Positions 1 to 9,182 of a stretch of 64,000 nucleotides of DNA are shown one piece after another. Numbering within the stretch: position 1 is the first letter of the stretch; every line of letters starts with the position of its first letter. This DNA is from Hippopus hippopus. Its lineage: Eukaryota; Mollusca; Bivalvia; Cardiida; Cardiidae. The notes under the pieces were generated by a model. That model saw only the letters and a program-made list of their open reading frames with translations, ran no database searches and had not been told where the DNA came from. The stretch is from contig OX328098.1 of NCBI GenBank assembly GCA_946811185.2, positions 46,067,650 to 46,131,649 of the forward strand, in the 5' to 3' direction. The translations under genes and the position numbers were made by a program.

Positions 1-545
1 GCATCATCACCTTCAGCCTCTATACCGTTCACGGGTCCATGTTTACGTTGTAGTTTGGTTTCAAATGTGTACATACACAACTAGATAGTTCTGTGACATT
101 TACACCAAAAGAAGAGTGAAATAGTTTATAGAGGGAGTAAGTCCACCTATTTCCGCAATAATATGATTTTAAGAGGCTTTCGCTGCATTTTTTGGTTTTT
201 ATCAAACATGAAAATCAAAAACTTATCACGCGTATACGTCTTAGCAACAGTGACGTCATTTTTCCCAGAAACAGCGTAACAGTACAATTCCCGCACAAAC
301 TGTGGTTGGTTTCTCTCGCTTCACGCGCTTGTGACTGAAAACTGATCAGAACCGGGACCCAAAAAACGATAATACACTAGTGTATTATCAAAAATAAGTC
401 ATGGGTTTAATACACTGCCGGAGGAGGTTTTATGTGATAAAACCCATTTTGGTAGCGCACTGCTTAATTATACCATGTTAGCCCATGCATTGACAAAAGC
501 AACTTATTTTTTAAGACGTGTTTTCTTTATGTAAATCTACAAAAT
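1..545. other. AT-rich non-coding stretch
   Basis: No reading frame or repeat family I recognise. It holds one CRE-like octamer TGACGTCA (251-258) and a short perfect palindrome at 368-389. Confidence 0.5.
368..389. repeat. 22-bp perfect palindrome
   Basis: Two 11-bp arms (left arm GATAATACACT) with no loop. Just downstream (about 400-450) is text resembling 47390-47430 (GGGAGGTTATGTGATAAAA-like), so this is probably the edge of a dispersed repeat. Confidence 0.6.
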
Positions 546-551
546 ATACTG

Positions 552-814
552 GAGCCATACTCTGTGAAAAGGGCTTACAGCATCTGCAAAAAGTATCGAC
601 TCAGGTCAGCCTGCGCAGTCTGCGCAGGCTGACCTGTGCCGAAACTTTTTGCCATTGGTCAATTTTCTACATGTCAAAGCACCATTCTACTTCATGATTC
701 ATTCATTTGTTAGACAAACTGGATTTTATGGATTCCTGATACCGTGATGACTTTTTTAATGCCATGCATCACGCAGATGCATAAGACCCCTTTTGCCAAA
801 GGATGGCTCAATTA
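552..814 (+). mobile_element. PAL-C MITE, nearly complete
   Basis: Begins GAGCCATACTCTGTGAAAAG and ends with the inverted partner CCTTTTGCCAAAGGATGGCTC. The inner palindrome at 602-636 has arms CAGGTCAGCCTGCGCA and its complement. The right half carries the family's conserved TTGGTCAATTTTCTACATGT block. No transposase is encoded. Confidence 0.85.
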
Positions 815-1212
815 TTATATTTCCCTCGAACGCTAGGCAACATATAACCCTACAGAGATGCATGTGTAAGATGTTGGGGTTTTTTTTAGAGGTAGGAAAA
901 ACGAGAAAAGAAAAATCACCACATTATGAAGTGTCTACTTAAGTCTGTCAAGAAGTTCTCTCCATATTATAGCTCTGAAATAAAACAGAAATCACTTCGT
1001 ATCATCCGGAGTTTTATCTGTATTTTATGTGAACTCCAGAGTTCGCCACCCTCTTCTTTAAGTGTCTCCATGGTTTCTTCTTCCCGCCAATAAATAATAC
1101 TCAAGTTATCCAAAGAGTCTTTATATAAAAAAAATTAAATGTTCGTATTTCCGTTGTCTGAATTTTGTTACTTAAGTCTTTCCTTACTGTAGATGACACA
1201 GGATTCTTTTGT

Positions 1213-1276
1213 GGACAGTGTAGATCAAGATCAGACTGCACAGAACGTGCAGTCTGACCTCTGACCTACACTGTCC
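1213..1276. repeat. PAL-A palindromic core
   Basis: GGACAGTGTAG at the left pairs with CTACACTGTCC at the right around a GACTGCAC/GTGCAGTC stem. The flanks resemble the copy at 61490-61553 (both continue into a TTCTAGATTA-type sequence), so the two form a subfamily. Confidence 0.8.
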
Positions 1277-1668
1277 ACTCTTGCATTCTAGATTATGACT
1301 AAACCGTCTCTTTATCTTGCTGTGAAAATATATTTGCTGCCAAATGAAAACGTGTAGTGAAAGTGTTCATACACGAAAGTTTGTATACTCTAACCAGAAA
1401 GCATCACTGGAGAAGAATAAAGGGACGTGGATATCATCTGTAAGGAGAAACGACCGCGAATGGGGAAAAAATGCCTATTTACATGTTTGAATAAATTGTT
1501 CATGGTTGTTGTGCTGCAGATTTGAAAAATTGATGACAATTTCCTGGTACTGGTCAAAACACTCGGTTTGCGCATGCTCATTATTTTTATAATGCCATAG
1601 ACAACATAGTAAAAGTATTTCTGCATACAGTGATGATCAGATTAACATTTGAAATAGCATGAAAACTG

Positions 1669-1848
1669 GACCTGTATTCGACTACCATTCTCTTTTGAAT
1701 TCTTTGCCTAATTCTAGATTTAGATAGTAACACAATTTCTGATTGGCTAAACCATTTGCTTTAATCAATCAGAAATCGGTTTAATTTGAAATTTGATAAT
1801 AATTTTGAGAATTGGACCAAGAATGTTGTTAAAAAATTGGAAGTGAAT
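1669..1848. mobile_element. E-family MITE, diverged
   Basis: Contains the central palindromic block CTGATTGGCTAAACCATTTG and its partner, with weakly kept outer ends (CTGTATTCGACTACCATTCT). Related to the copies at 3809-4006 and 37646-37853. Confidence 0.55.
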
Positions 1849-2365
1849 AAGGGCCTTTATATTGATAAAACAAATTGTCTGCGCATGGTCATTAGCCAGT
1901 ATACTATTTACAGCATAAAGTGTTTTGCCTACAGAAGAGATAAAGTTTTAGGTTGGAAAGAACATTTCAGTTGATCCCAGACCTGCACTATTCTATATGA
2001 TATTTTTCATAAAACGGCCTTATGATAACCAAACGTTTGCTTTTACTTTTAACTGAAACAACCCGTATTTCAAATCTTCTGAACAAATTTCTAAATAAAT
2101 TACAGTCAAAACATGGTAACTTGGGACAAAAAAAAAGCAACGTGACTCATGATTTAGTTATATAATGCATGGCACGGAGATCTTAATGGGTTAATAACAT
2201 AAATTATAGTCTGGGAGAGCTATTAGCTCGGGTTGGCACGAGCTGTTTTTGTACAAATAGGCAATATACATTACGAGGAAAAAGAATTTGTACATAATGT
2301 GTATATATAAATACCAGCAGAATGCAATGACACATTATTTCCTGTAGACAAGGTTTTTAGCTTGG

Positions 2366-2455
2366 TCGTTTTCGAAGAAAACATCGAGGTTTTGTCATAG
2401 CCCTGTCGTCGTCCGCGCCGTCATAGTGATGCGAAAACTTGGGCATCTGGTATTT
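2366..2455 (+). repeat. Dispersed repeat fragment (AGCTYG...GTCGTCGTCCG type)
   Basis: Reads TTAGCTTGGTCGTTTTCGAA, then a GTCGTCGTCCGCGCCGTC block, then AAAACTTGGGCAT. The same order occurs at 40301-40400 and 46925-47045. It resembles a repeat common in molluscan genomes; the exact family is not established here. Confidence 0.4.
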
Positions 2456-2513
2456 TTTAATTACTAAGCGTATTTAATTCAAAATTGGGCGAGTAAGTTA
2501 ACCATGAAATGGG

Positions 2514-2543
2514 AGTGTGTGTGTGTGGGGGGGGGGGGGGGGG
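2514..2543 (+). repeat. (GT)n followed by G17
   Basis: A short GT run passes into 17 consecutive G residues (2527-2543). Such a G-run is a likely sequencing-error and G-quadruplex-prone site. Confidence 0.9.
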
Positions 2544-2825
2544 CATTCTAGAAGGCAGGTAAAATCTAAAATATTTTTGGCTCAGTTATATGCCCCATTT
2601 TTTACTTATAATTTTCTGTTAATGCAACTGCAGCTGGCTGTTGACGTCCTCATACGGTGCTTTTTTTTCAACTTGCAGCATGGTCTGTCTGCCTGTCTGT
2701 CTTATTTACTTACGAACTTATACTTACTATATTTACTGAATATGACAAAAACAAATGTCATTTAGATTACTGCTATTTTTGAAGAAAAAGACGAAACTGT
2801 TCATCACTAGAAGAAATGGAAATTG

Positions 2826-2887
2826 CGTTCCAAGATCAGACTGCAGGTTCAGCGCAGTATATAATCTTGATCTACACTGTTCGCAAA
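2826..2887. repeat. PAL-A core, diverged
   Basis: Left arm CCAAGATCAGACTGCA pairs with a decayed right arm that ends CTTGATCTACACTGTTCGC. Confidence 0.6.
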
Positions 2888-3123
2888 AGCAACAAGACAT
2901 ATGCTTACTATATGCTCATTAATGAACAGACTGTTTTTACACCTAACCCCCAAAGAACATACAAATTACTAGTACACGATAGACAAAATTTCAAAGGAAA
3001 TTAACTGTATCAAATAAATCGCAGAGAAAGGAGCAGTTGCTTGTAACAATCAACTACTTCCTGTTCTGCAATGTTGTGAAAAGCTGTCATTTGTAGTATC
3101 GTAAAAAAAGGTTAAATCTCTTT

Positions 3124-3343
3124 CTAACTCTTTATAAAAAAGGAGAAAATTTTAGACCCAGCCAATTTGAAAGCATTTGCAGATGACAAATTCAGTGTAC
3201 CTCTAATGATGATTTCTTTTCCTGTAGAGGTAGAAAACATTGTGGAAAAAGAAGAAAATGCTGGTTACCAGCGTCTTCTCCTTTTCCCACAATGTTTTCA
3301 GAAGCCTTCCCTGTCAGCTCTAGATTATGTGGTGAATGGTTAA
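3124..3343 (+). mobile_element. PAL-B MITE (first of an abutting pair)
   Basis: Starts near AACTCTTTATAAAA. It has the TTAGACCC...AAGCATTTGCAGA left half, a central palindrome around 3240-3290, and ends GGTGAATGGTTAA. Its last TTAA (3340-3343) is also the first TTAA of the next copy. Confidence 0.8.
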
Positions 3344-3568
3344 CTCTTTACCAAACAACAAAATTTTGGACTCATCCAAATTGAAAGCATTTGCAGACGA
3401 CAAAATAAATGTAGCTCAAATGATGATTGTTGTCTTTGATAGGGTAGAAAACTTTGTGGGAAAAGGAGAAAATGCTGGTGACCAGCATTTTCTCCTTTTC
3501 CCACAATGTTTTCAAAAGGCCTCTTTCTTAAGGTCGTTAAAATACGGGATTGTGTGGTAAAGAGTTAA
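3340..3568 (+). mobile_element. PAL-B MITE, well preserved
   Basis: Bounded by TTAA on both sides (3340-3343, 3565-3568). Ends are TTAACTCTTTACCAAACAAC and GTGTGGTAAAGAGTTAA. The central stem of about 30 bp per arm is GTGGGAAAAGGAGAAAATGC with its complement. A 74-codon open frame runs across it, but it only follows the repeat sequence. Confidence 0.9.
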
Positions 3569-3720
3569 GTGGTCGTGGTGAAAAAATAATAACGTCATGG
3601 AATATTGAAGTGTTGTACATAAACTTTTACGAATTCACGAGTTATGCCGAGTGAGATTATTTATGACCACAATCTGATTAACTCCATGGTTAGCATTATG
3701 GGCTGTTACAGCCAATGGAG

Positions 3721-3774
3721 TTCAAGATCAGGTTGCACAGAACGTGCAGTCAGATCTTAAAACTACACTGGCCG
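3721..3774. repeat. PAL-A core, truncated
   Basis: GATCAGGTTGCACAGAACGT followed by the partner arm GCAGTCAGATCTT and ACTACACTGGCCG. The outer element ends are not recognisable. Confidence 0.65.
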
Positions 3775-3808
3775 ATACTTTGACAGTTTCGTCAGAGGAG
3801 TACTGTGC

Positions 3809-4006
3809 AGGGTCCTTATTCACCAACCATTCTTGAGAACGTTTTAAGACTTATTTTTCAGAGTTTTCTAAATTTGAAAGTAACGCAACTTGTGATAGGC
3901 AAAACCATTTGGTTTAGCCAATCAGAAGTTATGTTACATTCAAATTTAGAAAATATTGGAGAATAATACAAAGATTGTTCTTGAGAGTTGTTTGTGAATA
4001 CGGGAC
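3809..4006. mobile_element. E-family MITE
   Basis: Left end GGGTCCTTATTCACCAACCA is inverted at the right end as TTGTGAATACGGGA. The centre has a TGGTTTAGCCAATCAGAAGT block and its inverted partner. Both arms keep the ATTTGAAAGTAACGCAACTT-type subterminal sequence. Confidence 0.75.
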
Positions 4007-4065
4007 ATGAGCTTGCATTTTTTTCTTTCCCACTGACTGAGATTATTTTATTCATATAAGTACCC

Positions 4066-4281
4066 TTAACCCTTAGGTTGCTAAGCGTGACTCGAGGCGC
4101 TATTGTCGACAGTGTAGATCAAGATCAGACTGCACAAACGTGCAGTCTGATCCTGAATCTACACTGTCCGATACGGTATTTATTCCCGGTGAAATCAATT
4201 TTGAAATCGCAATACACGTATTTGGGTTTTCACTATTGAACAGAAATTTTCTTTTCATTTATTTACCAGCTTAAGGGTTAA
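4066..4281 (+). mobile_element. PAL-A MITE, full length
   Basis: TTAACCCTTAGGTTGCTAAG at the left and ACCAGCTTAAGGGTTAA at the right form the terminal inverted repeats with TTAA at both edges. The palindromic core lies at about 4110-4170. The right TTAA (4278-4281) is shared with the PAL-B copy that follows. Confidence 0.85.
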
Positions 4282-4484
4282 CAAACAATCATGTGGAAGA
4301 CCCTGGGGATATTATGGGAAAAAAAAAGAAATTGGTGGTAACCTGCATTTTCTCCATTTCCCATAGCGAATTCTACCCTTTTAAAGACAAATTCCGTTAT
4401 TTGAGACTCAGTTAATATGTCTCGGAGTCTGATATATTTTTTTTCTATTTCGGTTGTCTCGTTGCCTTGCGGTAAAGAGTGAAC
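4278..4484 (-). mobile_element. PAL-B MITE, eroded
   Basis: Begins at the TTAA that closes the preceding PAL-A element. It has the GACCCTGGGGA and TTATGGGAAAAAAAAAG half-stem, CATTTTCTCCATTTCCCAT, and ends CGGTAAAGAGTGAA, where the closing TTAA is mutated. Confidence 0.7.
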
Positions 4485-4845
4485 CATAATCATGCGCATT
4501 ATCTATATTATGTATACAAAAGCTAGTTACGAATCACCCTGGGGACGATATCATATGCGGTCCAGATGTTTTTCCGGCTGCCCTCCACTTTTTTTGCCAC
4601 TCTCTTTCTTTCTTGTCGATTTCATCTTAAAAGAAAAAAAATTCACCCCCCCCCTTCCCAGAACTATCAGAACTTACATAAAATTCCGGTTAAAGTATTA
4701 TAGGGGGAAAACAGCTTTAAAATTAAAAGCCGCTTAAAACATCGCGATGGTGTTATTATTTTTGTACTTGTAAATAGAAACTATAATCTAGAATACGTTT
4801 GTCACGATCAACTTCGAAGAAAAGGGATTCCCGTAGAATGTAGAC

Positions 4846-5070
4846 CTTTCACCCGACGACAGATTTTAGACTTGTCGTAATTGAAAGCATTTGCAGGCAA
4901 AAATATTAATGTGGCTCAAATGATGGAATTAGTCTATAAGAGAGTAGTAATTTTTTTTGAAAAGAAAGAGAAAATGCGTCTTACCAACATTTTCTCTTGT
5001 TCACAACAACCTTTTCAAAATCCCTTTTTATCAGGGTCGTTAAAACACGGACTTGTTTGGTAAAGGGTAA
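4846..5070 (+). mobile_element. PAL-B MITE
   Basis: Left end ACCTTTCACCCGACGACAGA, then TTTAGACTTGTCG and GAAAGCATTTGCAGGC. The central stem is imperfect (AAGAAAGAGAAAATGCGTC). Right end TTTGGTAAAGGGTAAA. Confidence 0.75.
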
Positions 5071-5529
5071 AACACATGTGTTTTTGGTTTGTAGAAACAC
5101 TCGTTTGGTTAATCCATACCTTCATTAGACCATTTTTATGCGTCTTGCAGCGGTCCATTTTCGAAAACATTCTGGCTTAATAAGACAATGATAGAAACGA
5201 GGAATGTCTCATTTTGCCAGAATGTTTTTACATGTACCAATATATAAAACCCTATTTCTTTTTCTTTTTCCAAGTTATAGGTTCACAAAGTTCTCTTCAA
5301 AATTTATTTGCTTTAAAAATTTGCCCCGGGAGATAAGGAGTTAATGAATGGAGAGATTCCTACGGCATTATAATGTACAAGTCTAAAGATGATGTGTATT
5401 TGTCACGTAGTGGGCTGATTATTATGATTGGCCGTGTACTTCCATGAACACAGAACCTGCTGGTAAATTTTGTGAAACGATTCCTAGAAACGAAAAGAAC
5501 TTTTTGCGTGGAATCTTCATTAACAGTTT

Positions 5530-5742
5530 TTAACCTTTAAGCTGCTAAGCGCGACTCACTGACCTTTTGCGGACCGTGTAGATCAAGATCAGACTGCACA
5601 GAACGTGCAGTCTGATCTTGGATCTACACTGTCCGATAAGGAGATAATTTTCATTCAAAATGTAAGTTTGAAGTAGCATTATTCCGGTTATTACTACCGG
5701 CTTAGAAATTTAATTTTACTTATTTAGCAGGATAAGGGTTAA
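5530..5742 (+). mobile_element. PAL-A MITE, full-length reference copy
   Basis: Bounded by TTAA (5530-5533 and 5739-5742). Terminal repeats are TTAACCTTTAAGCTGCTAAG and TTAGCAGGATAAGGGTTAA. The core at 5569-5636 pairs GTAGATCAAGATCAGACTGC with its complement. It encodes nothing. TTAA ends with CCYTT-type termini are the piggyBac signature; assignment to that superfamily is inference. Confidence 0.85.
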
Positions 5743-5877
5743 CGGGAAAGGGTGTATAGACAAAATAGAATTTTAAAAAAAACCTCTCTGTTTTTTTTTC
5801 ACTGTAAGGAAAAAGTCGATGAACAGAGTATGACACCCTTGCGAAAGATGGCTAATCAACATCAATCAGAACAAGGT

Positions 5878-6110
5878 TTAACTCTTTACCACACGACAGA
5901 ATTTTAGACTGGTCCAAAATTGAAAGCAATTTCAGACGACAAAATAAATGTTTTTCAAAAGTTGAAATTCGTTTTGGGAATGGTAGAAAAAACATTGTGG
6001 GAAAAGGAGAAAATGCTGGTTACCAGCATTTTCGTCTTTTCCCACAATGTTTTTAAAAGGCTTTTTCTTTCAAGGTTGTTAAAACTCGTGATTGTGTGGT
6101 AAAGGGTTCA
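5878..6110 (+). mobile_element. PAL-B MITE
   Basis: TTAACTCTTTACCACACGAC at the left, a central palindrome GGGAAAAGGAGAAAATGCTG with partner near 5995-6055, and right end GTGTGGTAAAGGGTTCA, where TTAA has become TTCA. Confidence 0.85.
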
Positions 6111-6438
6111 TACATTAAAACTTGTAAAAACAATGTTGCAGAAGAAGACGTTACTCGTCAGGAATAGTGTCTCCTTTTATTTTTCTTTACTTAGGGGCAA
6201 AAAAAGAATATTTCCTTTTATTTAATAAATTATGACCGATGCAAAAGTTGGAAAAGAAGCACAATTTAAAGACGAGTTTTCTCAGATCTACGAGTTAGTT
6301 CCACATCGGCTAAACATAGCAGGTGGTCTTTACAGCACGACAGGAATCGTCACAGAGATAGGCTGCAGGACACATGTATGCAAACATTACTTAATCAGAA
6401 ACTGGGACCGGAAATAAAACCATGTGTGCTTGCAGCGT

Positions 6439-6671
6439 TTAACTCTATACCAGACGTCAACGTTTTAGACATGGCGAAATTGATAGTAGTTGCAGACGAC
6501 ACATTCAAATGTGACTAAAACCATAGGATTTGTATTTTAATGGTACAAAACATCGCGGAAAAAGAAAAAAAAGGTAGTTTCTATCATTTTCTCATTATCC
6601 CATAATGTTTTCAAAAGGTTTCCCCCTACAAAGATGTGTACAAGAGGGATTATTTAGTTAAAGGCTAATTA
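6439..6671 (+). mobile_element. PAL-B MITE, diverged
   Basis: TTAACTCTATACCAGACGTC at the left and a TTAA at 6668-6671. The central stem has decayed (GGAAAAAGAAAAAAAAGGTA), but the half AATGTTTTCAAAAGGTTTCC is clear. Confidence 0.7.
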
Positions 6672-6848
6672 AACAAATTTGGTTAAATTATGATGGTTGA
6701 TAAACAAAGCTCCCTATTAATACCAGGAACTGTGAACAAACACATTAGTACGAGTAGAAGCCTGCTAATTGGACTTATGTATAGAGACAGACTTTTGTTT
6801 AAAATTCTTAGTACCACGAAATATATCTGCAGTATTAAAAAAAAAAAG

Positions 6849-7330
6849 ATGAGCCATGCTCTGGCAAAAGGGGGTTTAATGCATCTACGTGATCCATTAT
6901 ACCAAGCAAGTCATCACATAATTATGGATCCATTAACCCTTTACCAAACAATCCCTGGTTTTCACAACCCTGGGAAAGAAGGCTTTTGAAAACATTGAGG
7001 GAAAAGGAGAAAATGCTGGAAACCAGCGTTTTCTCCTTTTCCCACAATGCTTTTTACCCTATCAGAGACCTAAAGCTCATTAGTACCAATTCTGAATTTG
7101 TCGTCAGTGGATGCTCTCAGTTTGGAAGGGTCTAAAATTTATCGTTTGAGAAAGGATTAAAGCGATTTTTTGTTTATCAACCGACCGAATCATGCAGTAT
7201 AAAAGTCCTTGGATATGCAGAACATTTACAAATAGCAAAACATTACGACCAAAAGAGTACGGGCAGGCTGACACGGTTCGATACTTTATGCAGATTCATT
7301 AAACCTCCTTTTCACAGAGCATGAGTCAAA
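6849..7330 (-). mobile_element. PAL-C MITE split by a PAL-B insertion
   Basis: Left part 6849-6932 starts ATGAGCCATGCTCTGGCAAA and runs to ATTATGGATCCA. The right part resumes after 7160 with TTTGTTTATCAACCGACCGA and ends ACAGAGCATGAGTCA. Removing 6933-7156 restores a continuous PAL-C with one TTAA, so the host element is older than the insertion. Confidence 0.85.
6933..7160 (-). mobile_element. PAL-B MITE inserted in PAL-C, with TTAA duplication
   Basis: TTAA at 6933-6936 and 7157-7160 flank a copy with ends CCCTTTACCAAACAATCCCT and ATCGTTTGAGAAAGGA. The central stem is TTGAGGGAAAAGGAGAAAAT with its complement. This is the clearest case here of PAL-B as a discrete insertion using a TTAA target. 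Confidence 0.9.
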
Positions 7331-7849
7331 TTCAGATAAAACTGTTACAGTATTTCCGTTTGAATCATTTTGGTTCTGCTTCCTGTGTGTATTTAATTGC
7401 TTAAACATTTTTTTATAACGGTTCTTCGTTTGTCCACATTTCGACAGTCAGAATTAAGTATTTTATCTGTGCAATATATCAGAAAAGTAGCAAAATGAGA
7501 ACTTAAACTTAAGGATTCTCACAATCTGTTTCGGTACTAACTGACATTAGTGTAGGTTCTTTTGCCTCAAAAGAGGTCAGGATCAAACCGAGTAGAACAC
7601 GCAGTTTAATCATGATATGTTTGCTACTGGATTCTTAATTCTGGCAAAAAGATATTTTTTTTTTGAGAACTCATTTGTTTTTGTTCCTTTAAATTTTCTA
7701 TTTCCTCAAACAGTTACGATTTTATAATTTTTTTTTTTTTTTATAAACCATTGAAAATGGTTTCAAGACCGTTTTCAAGACAAACAATTACAAACTATTT
7801 CTTATACAAATGTATACACAAAGTTAGTAACTATTCATTAATGTCAAGT

Positions 7850-8490
7850 ATATATATACTCAGTTCCATAAATAAGTGTGCACTTAATTTTCTTTTATTT
7901 CTTGTCGCATGTTTTACTGAAGACCAACAAATTTGGTATCATACTTTAGTTCAGAGTCTGTAGAAAATGCCAGGATAATCAGATTTTGACTAACAGAAAG
8001 TTTAAGTTAGGTTTTTGCAGTTTAAATGAAGGTGGTACTAAAATCAAAGTTGCAAAAGTACTCAAAGACTAAGGTAACATTAAAGTTAGGTTTTGGCCAC
8101 CGCTCTTGTTCAGGAATGGAATAACATTCCTGATGCAATGATTTTACGTTATGTAAGGTCTATGCGACGTCGAATAATTGCCTGTATCGACAGCAGAGGT
8201 GGCCATACAAGATAGTGATTGAAAAATTACAAGAACTTTAAGAAAAACCTAACTTTAATGTTACCTTAGTCTTTGAGTACTTTTGCAACTTTGGTTTTAG
8301 TACCACCTTCATTTAAACTGCAAAAACCTAACTTAAACTTTCTTTTAGTCAAAATCTGATTAGCCTGGCATTTTCTACAGACTCGGAACTAAAGTATGAT
8401 ACCAAATTTGTTGGTCTTCAGTAAAACATGCGACGAGAAATAAAAGAAAATTAAGTGCACACTTATTTATGGAACTGAGTATATATATAT
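7850..8490 (+). mobile_element. Tc1/mariner-derived foldback element with about 245-bp inverted arms
   Basis: The arms at 7850-8094 and 8244-8490 are inverted copies with only a few mismatches. They start near ACTCAGTTCCATAAATAAG and end near AAAGTTAGGTTTT. The 149-bp interval encodes a Tc1/mariner transposase C-terminus (see 8093-8215). Transposase sequence inside long inverted arms identifies a deletion derivative. The outer ends run into short AT repeats, so a TA duplication cannot be pinned. Confidence 0.85.
8093..8215 (+). pseudogene. Tc1/mariner transposase C-terminal remnant
   Basis: Forty open codons end at TAG (8213-8215). The peptide contains QEWNNIPDAMILRYVRSMRR and ends IDSRGGHTR. 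The order W-x-x-IP, then VRSM-RR, then GGHT-R at the stop is the standard tail of Tc1/mariner transposases. The DD(E/D) catalytic core and DNA-binding domain are missing, so it cannot be active. It has stayed open to its natural stop, suggesting limited age. Confidence 0.8.
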
Positions 8491-8794
8491 ATTTTTTGAG
8501 CAATTACAACTACCGAACATCTTTCGTTAAAAAAGGTCTTCTCAATATAGACATACATCGTTGGAACCACTTTGTTTATGTTTGAAAATCAGCCAGAAAA
8601 AGTTTTGATTGTGTAATTCAACACGTCCATTTAGAACGTATTAATGAAAGAGTATTGACTGTGACACGTGTGAGTCTTTCAAGAATTTGTTACGAAATAA
8701 GCCTTAATAAGTAAATGAATAAATTGAAGATTTATTATAGATACGCATATTGCCATTTCAAAGTTGTTTTTGTCGAAGTACCTGGCAAAGAAGA

Positions 8795-8858
8795 GGACGA
8801 TTTAGATTCAAAATCAGAGTACCTATTCTGTAGTCTGATCTTTGATATACATTGTCAG
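8795..8858. repeat. PAL-A core, diverged
   Basis: GGACGATTTAGATTCAAAAT at the left and AGTCTGATCTTTGATATACA at the right. The GACTGCAC part of the left stem is lost. Confidence 0.5.
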
Positions 8859-8892
8859 CATAAGTTTAAAATATGGGTTCAGCGCTACAATG

Positions 8893-9123
8893 TTCAACTC
8901 TTTACAAAACAACAAAATTTTAGACTTGTCCAAATTGAAAGCATTTGCAGACAACAACTTAAATATAACTCAAAACATTGAAATTGTCTTTCACAGAGTA
9001 GAAAATATTGTGGGAAAAGGACAAAATGTTAGTTACCAAAATTTTCTCCTTTTTCCACAATGTTTTCAAAAGGTTTCTTCGTCAGGGTCGTCAAAAGTCG
9101 GGTTTATGTGGTTAAGGTTTAAT
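8893..9123 (+). mobile_element. PAL-B MITE
   Basis: TCAACTCTTTACAAAACAAC at the left, a middle of GGGAAAAGGACAAAATGTTA and its partner, and TATGTGGTTAAGGTTTAA at the right. Confidence 0.8.
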
Positions 9124-9182
9124 GTGTATACGGAGTCGGAAAGAGATGCGAAGTGCCTGGAATTAGAATAAATTTTGAAAAC

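Noticed and set aside
3336..3560. Recurring 60-109 codon frames with SKLKAFAD and GENAGYQHFLLFPQC peptides (also at 4881, 5920, 8842, 11728, 19471)
   Set aside because: They lie within PAL-B copies and simply translate the repeat, running through the hairpin. Most other copies break the frame with stops and indels, and there is no domain.
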